Assembly (NCBI RefSeq): GCF_004362055.1
Contig: NZ_SNXB01000003.1
Span: forward strand, 310,001-374,000
Source: Flavobacterium sp. 245
GTDB taxonomy: Bacteria > Bacteroidota > Bacteroidia > Flavobacteriales > Flavobacteriaceae
DNA: 64,000 nt
Reading direction: 5' to 3'
Numbering within the stretch: position 1 is the stretch's first letter; the number at the start of each line of letters is the position of its first letter. Shown piece after piece: positions 52,559 through 60,529 of the stretch. The notes beneath the pieces are model-generated. The model saw nothing but the letters and a program-made list of their open reading frames with translations, did no database searches and was not told the DNA's origin. The position numbers and the translations under genes are program-made.

Positions 52559-52713
52559 TAGGTACAAAGGTTTAGAGTTGCAAAGGGACAAAGGTTTTTT
52601 CGTTTAGGTTAAGAGGACGAAGGTTCAAAGTGACAAATATTTTTACATTTAAAAATTTAAATCATTAAAAGAAAACCTCTGAACCTTTGAGCCTATGTTC
52701 CTCTGAACCTAAA
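52559..52713. repeat. AGGTACAAAGGTTTAGAG inverted repeat (family R10)
   Basis: Left units AGGTACAAAGG, AAGGTTCAAAG face right units CCTCTGAACCTTTGAGCC across an AT centre. It is next to the TonB gene stop; no other copy was seen. Confidence 0.65.
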
Positions 52714-52715
52714 AA

Positions 52716-54881
52716 CTACAAGTTTTTCAACTGATTCTCTTTTTTATCCTGGCTGATTGTCCAGAAGAAGCCTACGAAGAAAAATCTGTCTGCAGTTGGT
52801 GTTACCGCTTGTCTTTGATATACTCCGTTTGGATCTGGGAGTTTTGCGTAGTCATATCCAAAGATATTTTGTGTTCCTAAAATGTTTGAAACAGAGAAAT
52901 AAAGGATTTTTTGTGTGGTCAATAAATACGCCCAGTTAAAACTCAAACTATTATACGATTTTGTTTTTCCGTTCATAAATTGTGTCTGGTTTGGATCATT
53001 GTACGGACGTCCCGAACTGTAACTGTTTGTAAATCCGATCTGTGATTTCCAATCCGTAATGAAATATTTCGTTACGACAGACAAACTATGATTGGCAATA
53101 AAACTTGGCGTTGCCATTGTTGGAAAATTCTTGTATTGTCTTTCCGAATCGATGTACGAATATGAAATCCAGTATTCTAAATTTTTGTACAAATTGCTGT
53201 CTCTCCAAAACAAATCGATTCCTTTTGCATATCCCGAACCGTTGTTATTAAAAACCGAATTATATTGAAGATCTTTAGTATCATATTGAACTAAATTGCT
53301 GTAATCTTTGTAATAAGCTTCGGCTCTAAAAGTTTGACCAGGTTTTGTAAACTGATAATTCAGGATATAATGTCTTGCTTTTTCACTTTCAAATTGGTGG
53401 TATTTTGAATATTTAATATAATCAACAACTGGAGTTTGAGAAAAATCTCCATAAGCGAAAGAAAACTGACTGCTTTTTGAAACTTTGTAAGCCAATGAAG
53501 CTCTTGGCGCAATATTGTTTTCGTCTAACAAACTATTATTTGAAAATCGTAAACCTACTTTCATTGCTAATTTTTTAGAGAATAAAATATCACCTTCGGC
53601 ATACGATGCAAAAATGTTCGAATCGTAACCGTTTGCAACATTAATAGACACATTATCATCAAAATTTTCATTGTATTTTGTAATAAAATAATCGGTACCA
53701 AAAGACAATTTAAAATAGTTTGACACTTTTTTGGTCAGTTTAAGTTTCAGCTGCGCTGCATTTTCATTGCTGTCAACATCACTAATATTGTAGGTTACTT
53801 TATTTTTGCTGTAACCGTAACTAATTCCTGATGTAATTTGCCAACCCGTTCCAAAACTTCCTTTGTATGAAGAATTCAAATAAAAGTTATTATTGTTCAT
53901 ATCTGTTCTGATCGGATTTTCGAAATTGATATTTTTCTGATTCAGATCAAATTTTTCAGAATCAAAAGCGGCATATAATTTAAAAATTCCATTTGTAAAA
54001 TTATATCGGTAAACCGTTTCTCCGCCAAGCGATTGATACGGATTATTCCAATCTACATTTTGAGGAATCACTACTTGATAAGGTGCTAAATTAATGTAAG
54101 TCATATTGACGCTTAACGAGCTTTTTTTGAATTTTTGGGTATTTGCCAAACTTAACCCAACAGTCATTAAACCAATATCTGTTTTTTCATGATCTGCTTC
54201 ATCTTGTGTATTTAAAAGCAAAACACTTGATAACGCTTCACCATATTCTGCTGAATAACCTCCAGTAGAAAAAGCAATGCCGCTGAACAAAAAAGGAGAA
54301 AATCGGCTTCTTGTTGGTAAATTATTTGTTGTTGCTCCGTATGGCTGTGCAACGCGTATTCCATCAACAAAAGTCTGTGTTTCGCTGGCTTCTCCACCAC
54401 GCACAAATAAACGGCCATCTTCACCTACATTCTGCGTTCCCGGCAAAGTCTGTAAAGCAGCAATAATATTTCCGGCAGAACCTGCAGTTGTAACGATATC
54501 TAAAGGTTTTAAAACCGAAACCCTCGCTTTATCTCCAGATTCAAGTGTTCCGGCAGTAATGACAACAGCATCAAGTGCATTAACATTTTCGCGCAATTTA
54601 ATCGTCTGATTTTTATAATTGGCAACGTCAATTTCTTGTTTGAAAGTTTCAAAAAGTAAAAAACTTACCACTATAAATTTATTGCCAGTTTCATTTGTTT
54701 CAAAAGAAAAATCTCCCGTTTCAGAACTTGTTGCTCCATCGTAAGTTCCGTCAATATAAATATTAGCGCCAGCAACTGGTTTTCCTTTTTGGTCTACAAC
54801 TTTTCCTGAAATAGTGCTTTGAGCAAAAATTAAAGCAGTAAAAAATAAAAGGCTTATTGAAAAAAATAATTTGGTTTTCAT
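52716..54881 (-). CDS. TonB-dependent outer-membrane receptor
   Basis: This 721-residue receptor has a signal peptide (MKTKLFFSISLLFFTALIFA), a carboxypeptidase-like regulatory domain ('STISGKVVDQKGKPVAGANI', about residues 22-105), a plug ('GSAGNIIAALQTLPGTQNVG', 'RLFVRGGEASETQTFVDGIR') and a 22-strand barrel. No SusD partner follows, so it is not a PUL receptor of the SusCD type; siderophore, metal or peptide uptake are open. A minus-strand -7 element (inverse CAAATGTA at 54905-54912) precedes the ATG. Confidence 0.93.
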   Translation of the reverse strand: MKTKLFFSISLLFFTALIFAQSTISGKVVDQKGKPVAGANIYIDGTYDGATSSETGDFSFETNETGNKFIVVSFLLFETFKQEIDVANYKNQTIKLRENVNALDAVVITAGTLESGDKARVSVLKPLDIVTTAGSAGNIIAALQTLPGTQNVGEDGRLFVRGGEASETQTFVDGIRVAQPYGATTNNLPTRSRFSPFLFSGIAFSTGGYSAEYGEALSSVLLLNTQDEADHEKTDIGLMTVGLSLANTQKFKKSSLSVNMTYINLAPYQVVIPQNVDWNNPYQSLGGETVYRYNFTNGIFKLYAAFDSEKFDLNQKNINFENPIRTDMNNNNFYLNSSYKGSFGTGWQITSGISYGYSKNKVTYNISDVDSNENAAQLKLKLTKKVSNYFKLSFGTDYFITKYNENFDDNVSINVANGYDSNIFASYAEGDILFSKKLAMKVGLRFSNNSLLDENNIAPRASLAYKVSKSSQFSFAYGDFSQTPVVDYIKYSKYHQFESEKARHYILNYQFTKPGQTFRAEAYYKDYSNLVQYDTKDLQYNSVFNNNGSGYAKGIDLFWRDSNLYKNLEYWISYSYIDSERQYKNFPTMATPSFIANHSLSVVTKYFITDWKSQIGFTNSYSSGRPYNDPNQTQFMNGKTKSYNSLSFNWAYLLTTQKILYFSVSNILGTQNIFGYDYAKLPDPNGVYQRQAVTPTADRFFFVGFFWTISQDKKENQLKNL

Positions 54882-55023
54882 GTCATCTTTGGTTTTTGAT
54901 GAAGCAAATGTATTTTAACATTTAACGTTAAAAAATATATAATAACTCAATTGTAGAATTTCGAGGATGAGTTGTAAATTACTAATTTGTATCTTAGCTA
55001 GAGAATTCCAAAAATCACCTAAT

Positions 55024-55482
55024 ATGTCAGAAAACAAAAGAATTTCAAATCTATATCAATCTGTTTACGACGGAAATCCGTTCCTAGAGGTAACTCTTGC
55101 AGGCACTTTAAATAATGTGACTGCAGAACAGGCGTATAGAAAAATAAACCCGAAATTAAATACAATTTGGGAAATAGTAAACCATTTAATTCAATGGAGA
55201 CGAAATATTTTACAGCGCATGCAGGGCGAAACCATTATTACTCCAGATCATAATTATTTTGTTCCTGTTCTAGATCCTTCTGAAGCAGCCTGGGAGCAGT
55301 CGCTTCAAACTTTGGCAAAATCACAAGAAGCGTGGACTGCTTTTTTTGAAAATTTTGATGATGAGCATTTGGCAAAAATATATGTCAATAACGGCCATTC
55401 TTATTATGAGCATCTTCACGGAATTATTCAGCACGATGTGTATCATTTGGGACAAATTGTTATTTTGAAGAAACTGCTTTAA
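55024..55482 (+). CDS. DinB-family putative metal-dependent hydrolase
   Basis: The 152-residue four-helix protein starts at ATG 55024 (MSENKRISNLYQSVYDGNPF). The three metal-binding histidines of DinB/YfiT proteins are plausible in 'TIWEIVNHLIQWRRNIL', and 'LHGIIQHDVYHLGQIVILKK' (H-x-x-Y-H-x-G-Q). Members include bacillithiol transferases and hydrolases; the substrate is unknown. Confidence 0.9.
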   Translation: MSENKRISNLYQSVYDGNPFLEVTLAGTLNNVTAEQAYRKINPKLNTIWEIVNHLIQWRRNILQRMQGETIITPDHNYFVPVLDPSEAAWEQSLQTLAKSQEAWTAFFENFDDEHLAKIYVNNGHSYYEHLHGIIQHDVYHLGQIVILKKLL

Positions 55483-55492
55483 AAAGTCACTA

Positions 55493-55593
55493 TGTCATTT
55501 CCGACGAGGGAGGAATCTCCACCAGAAGCTCTAAAAAGATTCAATTTTCGTTGCGGAGTTGCTTACGGAGATTCCTCCTTTGCCGGAATGACA
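55493..55593. repeat. Inverted repeat TGTCATTTCCGACGAGGGAG (family R3)
   Basis: Arms TGTCATTTCCGACGAGGGAG and its near complement, with inner GGAATCTCC/GGAGATTCC and the loop GAAGCTCTAAAAAGATTCAA as in the other R3 elements. It lies between the DinB and YciI genes. Confidence 0.88.
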
Positions 55594-55628
55594 ATATTGA
55601 GAGTTATTTAATTTTAACTAAACTAAAC

Positions 55629-56087
55629 ATGAAAAAATCAATACTATTATTTGCATTTTTACTGGTAAACGCAATAGGATTTTCTCAGGAAACCAAAGTT
55701 AAGTTTGATGAGAAATTGGCAAAATCTCTAAATGCCGATGAATATGGAATGAAGAAATATGTTTTCTGTCTTTTAAAATCGGGAACAAATACAACGGCTA
55801 CAAAAGAAGAAACTAAAAAACTTTTTGAAGGTCATATGGCGAATATTGGAAAATTAGCAAAAGAGGGGAAACTGGTTGTCGCTGGACCTTTTATGAAAAA
55901 CGACAGAAATTATCGCGGTATTTATGTTTTTAATGTTGAGACTATTGAAGAAGCAAAAGCACTCGTCGCGACTGATCCCGCTATAAAAGCCAATTTACTC
56001 GAAGCCGAATTAACGCCTTGGTACTGCACTGCAGCTTTGCAGGAAACTTTGAAAATACATGAGAAAATTGCCAAGACGAAAATGTAA
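55629..56087 (+). CDS. Exported YciI-like protein
   Basis: The 152-residue protein starts at ATG 55629 with a signal peptide (MKKSILLFAFLLVNAIGFSQ). A longer frame from 55551 would be read from the repeat. The mature part has the YciI fold with 'KKYVFCLLKSGTN', 'EGHMANIGKLAKEGKLVVAG' and 'VETIEEAKALVATDPAIKAN'. The putative active His-Asp pair appears as the His of EGHMAN and the Asp of TDPA. Periplasmic; reaction unknown. Confidence 0.88.
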   Translation: MKKSILLFAFLLVNAIGFSQETKVKFDEKLAKSLNADEYGMKKYVFCLLKSGTNTTATKEETKKLFEGHMANIGKLAKEGKLVVAGPFMKNDRNYRGIYVFNVETIEEAKALVATDPAIKANLLEAELTPWYCTAALQETLKIHEKIAKTKM

Positions 56088-56090
56088 AAT

Positions 56091-56666
56091 ATGAAAACAG
56101 AAAAAGAAAAAATGATCTCTGGCGAATATTACAACGCCTTTGACCCAGAATTACTAAAAGGCCGAAGAGCGGCAAAAAATCTTTTGCACAGTTTAAATGT
56201 GAAAGAATATAGAGTTACCAAAAAAGCAAAAGAGATTTTGGCAACATTAATTCCGAATGCAGGAGAAGGACTTTATATTGAACCGCCTTTTCATTGTGAT
56301 TATGGATATAATATTTTTTGCGGTGACAACGTTTATTTTAATGTGAATTGTGTTGTCTTGGACTGCGCTCCAGTAAACATTGGTTCAAATGTATTTATTG
56401 CACCAAATGTTCAAATTTATACTGCCTCGCATCCGCTTGATGCTGAATTAAGAAAAACACTTGAAAATGCATATCCAGTCACAATTGGAGACGATTGCTG
56501 GATTGGCGGCAACTCTGTTATTTGTCCGGGCGTTACAATTGGAAAAGGCTGTGTTATTGGTGCTGGATCTGTGGTTACAAAAGACATTCCAGATAATTCA
56601 TTAGCCGTTGGAAATCCAGCAAAAGTTATTCGAAAATTAAATCAAGAACCTGAATCAAAAAAATAA
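56091..56666 (+). CDS. Sugar O-acetyltransferase (maltose/galactoside acetyltransferase type)
   Basis: This 191-residue left-handed beta-helix enzyme acetylates sugars using acetyl-CoA. The N-terminal 'MISGEYYNAFDPELLKGRRA' is the maltose-acetyltransferase cap; hexapeptide turns run from 'PPFHCDYGYNIFCGDNVYFN' through 'IGDDCWIGGNSVICPGVTIG', and the catalytic His is in 'YTASHPLDAELR'. It begins three bases after the YciI stop. Confidence 0.94.
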   Translation: MKTEKEKMISGEYYNAFDPELLKGRRAAKNLLHSLNVKEYRVTKKAKEILATLIPNAGEGLYIEPPFHCDYGYNIFCGDNVYFNVNCVVLDCAPVNIGSNVFIAPNVQIYTASHPLDAELRKTLENAYPVTIGDDCWIGGNSVICPGVTIGKGCVIGAGSVVTKDIPDNSLAVGNPAKVIRKLNQEPESKK

Positions 56667-57055
56667 TGCTTACCTTAAATAAAGTTCATCATATTGCCAT
56701 TTTATGCTCTGATTACGAAAAATCGAAATATTTCTATACTCAAATTTTAGGTTTAACAATTATCCGAGAAATTTACCGCGAAGAACGCCAATCTTATAAA
56801 TTAGATTTAGCCTTGAATGGTTCGTATGTAGTGGAATTATTTTCATTCCCAAATCCGCCCCAAAGACCTTCAAGACCAGAAGCGGTTGGTTTAAGACATT
56901 TGGCTTTTGAAGTAATAAATTTAGAAGAAACAATTGCCTTTTTAACTTCCAAAAACATAGAATCAGAACCAATAAGAATTGATGAAACCACCGAAAAACG
57001 TTTCACTTTTATTGCAGATCCTGATTTACTGCCAATTGAGTTTTATGAGAGGTAA
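56666..57055 (+). CDS. VOC-family glyoxalase-like protein
   Basis: This 129-residue protein has two beta-alpha-beta-beta-beta modules of the glyoxalase I fold. Metal ligands fit 'KVHHIAILCSDYEKSKYFY' (His), 'GSYVVELFSFP' (Glu), 'GLRHLAFEVINLEETI' (His) and 'LLPIEFYER' (Glu). The pattern suits the SMU1112c/YaeR group. It overlaps the acetyltransferase stop by one base. Confidence 0.92.
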   Translation: MLTLNKVHHIAILCSDYEKSKYFYTQILGLTIIREIYREERQSYKLDLALNGSYVVELFSFPNPPQRPSRPEAVGLRHLAFEVINLEETIAFLTSKNIESEPIRIDETTEKRFTFIADPDLLPIEFYER

Positions 57056-57059
57056 ATTT

Positions 57060-57098
57060 TAAAGATTCTGAGGTTCTAAGATTCTAAGGGACTAAGGT
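57060..57098. repeat. AGATTCTGAGGTTCTAAG-type repeat (family R9)
   Basis: Four direct TTCTGAG/TTCTAAG units right after the VOC gene. The other 245 bases of the gap hold the ClC promoter (-7 TAATTTTG at 57294-57301) and a small CGACTTTGCGACTTTGCGA tandem. Confidence 0.65.
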
Positions 57099-57343
57099 TT
57101 TTTCATTTTTGTCATAAATGACAAACTGTATCTTTACTAATTGACTTAAAAGAAAAAACTTCCCGACTTTGCGACTTTGCGAGATTCATTTACACCGCAA
57201 TATTCACAAAAACATACTGAAAGAATTTTCTTATTTTAATAATTTTAACATATAATAAGGAACAATTATTATTAAAAAACAGATTTGATTGTCTAATTTT
57301 GTGAAATCGCAAATAAAATCCTGCGACAGCAAAATTACTTCTG

Positions 57344-58624
57344 ATGAACAAAACGGCGCAAATCAAAAAAAATCATCAATTCATTAAACTCCGAAAATTA
57401 GTTATTGTTTCTATTTTAATTGGCTTCCTGTCTGCCTTTCTCGGAATTTCGCTAAAAAAAATAACCGAATATTACGAAGAAATCTTCTTTCATGAAGTTT
57501 CGGTTCATCCCATATTTTATATCATTTTCCCAGTTTTCGGATTATCTGTAATTTATTTTCTGAGACAATATCTTTTTAAGAAAAAAGAAAACAAAGGAAT
57601 CAAAGAAGTTTTTGAAAGTACTTCTTCAAAATCTAAAAATCTGCCTTCATACAAAATTCCATCACATTTTATAAACGGATTATTGACTGTTATTTTTGGA
57701 GGTTCTACCGGAATCGAAGTTTCTACTGTTGTGGCAACAGCAACAATTGGTTCGGTAGCACACGAAAAAGAAAATGTTTTTCGTCAATACAAAACCGAAT
57801 TAATCTGTGCGGGTGTTGCAGCTGGAGTTACAGCACTTTTCAGTAGTCCAATTGCCGGAATTTTATTTGCTCTTGAAGTTATTTCTAGAAAAGTGACACG
57901 TGCATTTATGATCTCTAATGTAATTGCCGTTTCTATAGCTTTTGGTTTGCTTACTATTTTAAAAGAAGAACCTTTGTTTGCGGTTTCTATTGCGACTTGG
58001 CATCTAAAAGCTATTCCGTATTTTATTCTATTAGGAATTTTAGCGGGAATTAACTCCGTTTACTTAACGCGCTGTGTATTATTCTTTAAATCACAATTTG
58101 GTAAAATTGACACACATTATTACAAAATCCTGATTGGTTCAGCTGTCTTGAGTATTTCTTTATTTACTTTTCCGCAATTGTACGGAGAAGGATATCACGC
58201 TATAAAAGGAATTTTTGGCAGTTCAAGTGATCTTCCATTGACTATAACTTTAGCACTTACCTTTATTGGAATATTAATTCTAAAACCAATTGTAACCTCA
58301 ATCACTCTTGCCTCCGGAGGTGACGGTGGCGTTTTTGCACCAAGTTTGTTTATTGGAGCCTTTTTAGGATTATTATTAGCATCTGTATTAAACAGCTTCT
58401 TTCATGTAAATGTAATTCCGCTAAACTTCATGATTATCGGAATGGCTGCGGTTTTAAGCGCCAGTATTCATGCGCCGTTTACAGCAATTTTCTTAGTCTG
58501 CGGACTAACAAATGATTACACTTTGTTTTTTCCAATTCTTGCAGTTTGTTTGATTTCAAAATACACAGCAAAAACAATATATCCGTACACGGTTTATAGT
58601 TACGCTCCAAGCTTGACGAAATAA
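57344..58624 (+). CDS. ClC-family chloride channel or transporter
   Basis: This 426-residue membrane protein has ten or more helices. The GGxFAP motif is present in 'GGDGGVFAPSLFIGAFLG' near 325. The usual G-R-E-G-P motif is altered: 'GGSTGIEVSTVVATATIGS' near 125 keeps the Glu that gates transport (G-I-E-V-S). The Tyr near the C-terminus of classical members is not obvious. Likely an anion channel or H+/anion exchanger; no CBS domains. A start at 57344 gives the normal length. Confidence 0.9.
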   Translation: MNKTAQIKKNHQFIKLRKLVIVSILIGFLSAFLGISLKKITEYYEEIFFHEVSVHPIFYIIFPVFGLSVIYFLRQYLFKKKENKGIKEVFESTSSKSKNLPSYKIPSHFINGLLTVIFGGSTGIEVSTVVATATIGSVAHEKENVFRQYKTELICAGVAAGVTALFSSPIAGILFALEVISRKVTRAFMISNVIAVSIAFGLLTILKEEPLFAVSIATWHLKAIPYFILLGILAGINSVYLTRCVLFFKSQFGKIDTHYYKILIGSAVLSISLFTFPQLYGEGYHAIKGIFGSSSDLPLTITLALTFIGILILKPIVTSITLASGGDGGVFAPSLFIGAFLGLLLASVLNSFFHVNVIPLNFMIIGMAAVLSASIHAPFTAIFLVCGLTNDYTLFFPILAVCLISKYTAKTIYPYTVYSYAPSLTK

Positions 58625-58673
58625 TTTTTCTCAGATCGCACAGATTAAAATACCACAACGAATATTTAAAATA

Positions 58674-59273
58674 ATGCCAACTCAAAAAATAAAAAGAAGC
58701 TACCGCAAAACACGTTATATTCTTTACAAAGAAACTTTAATCGATTATAAGGAACATTTCTGGTCGTTTATTGGCTCATTTGTCGGAATTGGAATTTTGG
58801 CTTATGTTCAATCAATGCATTTTTCCGGCAGTGATGCTGTTTATTTAATTGGTTCTTTTGGAGCCTCGAGCGTTTTAGTTTACGGAATTATTCAGAGTCC
58901 GTTTTCACAGCCTCGAAATTTAGTTGGTGGTCATGTGATATCTGCACTTGTTGGTGTTACTGTTCATAAACTAATTCCTGATATTATGTACATTGCTGCA
59001 CCATTGGCTGTTTCAATTGCCATTATTTTAATGCAGATTACAAAAACACTTCACCCGCCAGGAGGCGCAACAGCTTTAATTGCTGTTATTGGCACAGAAA
59101 AAGTAAAAGCGCTGGGTTATATGTATGTACTTTCTCCAGTTTTAACCGGAGTGCTTATTTTACTCTTTACGGCACTGATTTTTAACAATATGACATCAAG
59201 CAGAAGTTATCCAAGTCATAGTACTTATCATAAACACTATCATAAAATTAGAAAGAGATTGACAGGGAAGTAA
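58674..59273 (+). CDS. HPP-family membrane protein
   Basis: This 199-residue protein has four membrane helices and the namesake 'LHPPGGATALIAVIGT' near residue 125. 'PFSQPRNLVGGHVISALVG' is another conserved segment. HPP proteins have been linked to nitrite or other anion transport in chloroplasts and cyanobacteria. It lies 49 bases after the ClC gene and may share its transcript, a possible anion-handling pair. Confidence 0.92.
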   Translation: MPTQKIKRSYRKTRYILYKETLIDYKEHFWSFIGSFVGIGILAYVQSMHFSGSDAVYLIGSFGASSVLVYGIIQSPFSQPRNLVGGHVISALVGVTVHKLIPDIMYIAAPLAVSIAIILMQITKTLHPPGGATALIAVIGTEKVKALGYMYVLSPVLTGVLILLFTALIFNNMTSSRSYPSHSTYHKHYHKIRKRLTGK

Positions 59274-59289
59274 TAACTATCTCTACGCT

Positions 59290-59366
59290 CCTGCAAGGTT
59301 TTCAAAACCTTGTAGGTATAACTGTAGTACAATTGCAAACCTACAACATTTTGAAAACCTTGCAGG
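59290..59366. repeat. CCTGCAAGGTTTTCAAAACC inverted repeat (family R4)
   Basis: Four-arm palindrome as at 36094, with GCAAGGTTTTCAAAACCTTG and a near-inverse copy. Confidence 0.9.
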
Positions 59367-59488
59367 AACACCAAATTAAATAAACTACAGTAAATCAAAA
59401 GATTATTTTTTTTTCAACAAATCGTAATTCGTAATTCGTATTTCGTTTTTTATATTTTACCTTTGACCTCTCAATAAAAACAAAGATT

Positions 59489-60031
59489 ATGGTTTATAAA
59501 TTTAGAGTAATTCTAGACGCCGAAGAAGATATTTTTAGAGACATTGCAATTCTTGAGGAAGATACTCTTGAGGATTTGCACAATGCAATCTTCAACGCTT
59601 TTGGCTTTGACGGATCAGAAGTGGCTTCATTTTATACTTGCGACGAAACTTGGAATCAAGAAGATGAAATTCCGCTTTTTGATACAGGAGATGTTCCTGG
59701 CGAAATGAGAACCATGAACGATTATCCATTATCTAGTATTTTAGATAAAGAAAACACTAAAATTATCTACGTTTACGATTTCATAAGCATGTGGACATTC
59801 TTAGTTGAATTGGCTGCTATTGAAGAGGAAGCCGTTGGAGCGACTTATCCTGAAACTCTATTCTCTCATGGTGAAATGCCAGATGAAGCTACAGAAAAAA
59901 ACTTCGAAGCTGATGACATGCACAATGATATCTACGGTGAATTTGAAGACGATTTAGACGAAGATGATCTTGACATGTTCGAAGGCGACGACAGCTTTGA
60001 AGATTATGGATTTGAGGAGAATTGGAACTAA
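59489..60031 (+). CDS. pRiA4b ORF-3-like / IS1096 passenger-type protein
   Basis: This 180-residue cytoplasmic protein resembles the plasmid pRiA4b ORF-3 family: 'MVYKFRVILDAEEDIFRDIA', 'LEDLHNAIFNAFGFDGSEVA', 'SFYTCDETWNQEDEIPL'. The C-terminal 40 residues are extremely acidic (Asp/Glu-rich with 'DDLDEDDLDMFEGDD'). In other organisms the family rides on IS1096, but no transposase or ends are visible here. Function unknown. Confidence 0.88.
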   Translation: MVYKFRVILDAEEDIFRDIAILEEDTLEDLHNAIFNAFGFDGSEVASFYTCDETWNQEDEIPLFDTGDVPGEMRTMNDYPLSSILDKENTKIIYVYDFISMWTFLVELAAIEEEAVGATYPETLFSHGEMPDEATEKNFEADDMHNDIYGEFEDDLDEDDLDMFEGDDSFEDYGFEENWN

Positions 60032-60035
60032 CGTT

Positions 60036-60074
60036 AGTCACTAAGATTCTGAGATACTAAGACTCTGAGTTTTT
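60036..60074. repeat. CTAAGATTCTGAGATACTAA repeat, left arm (family R9)
   Basis: CTAAGATTCTGAG-ATACTAAGACTCTGAG then a T-run. It is the inverse of the units at 60484, so the four-helix gene lies between two arms. Confidence 0.75.
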
Positions 60075-60124
60075 TTTTGTTTGAGAGATTTTTCTTATTT
60101 TTAAAATTAATTTAAAAATAAAAA

Positions 60125-60484
60125 ATGAGTCATTTTAGAAAAATCTTAGTTTGGCAAAAGTCAATGTCCTTAGTCTCCAAAATTTACAAAGCAACACGTA
60201 CATTTCCAAAAGAAGAAATATTTGGATTAACTTCGCAGATACGTCGAAGTTCAGTTTCCATTCCGAGCAATATTGCTGAAGGGTCAGGCAGAGAAAGCAG
60301 TAAAGATTTTTTACGATTTTTGTACATTTCTCTTGGTTCTATATTTGAGATGCAGACCCAGCTCGAAATTGCAAAAAATATAATTTACATAAACGAAGAA
60401 GAATTTAACCTTTTATATGAGGATAGTCGAGAGATCGAAAGAATGTTAGCGTCATTAATCAAAAAAATTAAAGACAATAATTAG
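60125..60484 (+). CDS. Four-helix-bundle protein (S23 / 23S rRNA intervening-sequence family)
   Basis: This 119-residue protein has the family signature 'LVWQKSMSLVSKIYKATRTF' near 8 and 'QIRRSSVSIPSNIAEGSGR' near 40, with four amphipathic helices. The family was first seen in intervening sequences inside 23S rRNA genes and also occurs alone in many genomes; here it is alone. It is enclosed by R9 arms on both sides, which hints at movement as a unit. Confidence 0.93.
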   Translation: MSHFRKILVWQKSMSLVSKIYKATRTFPKEEIFGLTSQIRRSSVSIPSNIAEGSGRESSKDFLRFLYISLGSIFEMQTQLEIAKNIIYINEEEFNLLYEDSREIERMLASLIKKIKDNN

Positions 60485-60526
60485 AAAACTTAGAATCTTA
60501 GAAACTTAGAATCTCAGCAACTCAAA
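60484..60526. repeat. ACTTAGAATCTTAGAAACTT repeat, right arm (family R9)
   Basis: Four inverse R9 units, complementary to the left arm at 60036; directly before the ATG of the nucleoid-associated gene. Confidence 0.75.
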
Positions 60527-60529
60527 AAA

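Larger units (their letters stand above)
52306..52715. other. Repeat-filled gap before the TonB receptor gene
   Basis: The 410-bp gap has R9 units (52321-52435) and the R10 palindrome (52559-52713). Bases 52440-52555 are AT-rich and would hold the promoter of the TPR gene on the minus strand; I cannot define it. No gene is supported. Confidence 0.65.

Noticed and set aside
52716..54881. A polysaccharide utilisation locus around the TonB receptor
   Set aside because: There is no SusD-like gene, glycoside hydrolase or hybrid sensor next to it.
55551..55628. N-terminal extension of the YciI-like protein
   Set aside because: These 26 codons are the right arm of an R3 repeat; starting at 55629 gives a clean signal peptide.
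59489..60031. An IS1096-type insertion sequence around the passenger-like gene
   Set aside because: No transposase, terminal inverted repeats or target duplication are seen on either side; the R4 and R9 repeats nearby are general intergenic families.
60125..60484. A 23S rRNA intervening sequence
   Set aside because: The protein family is right, but no rRNA sequence flanks the gene.
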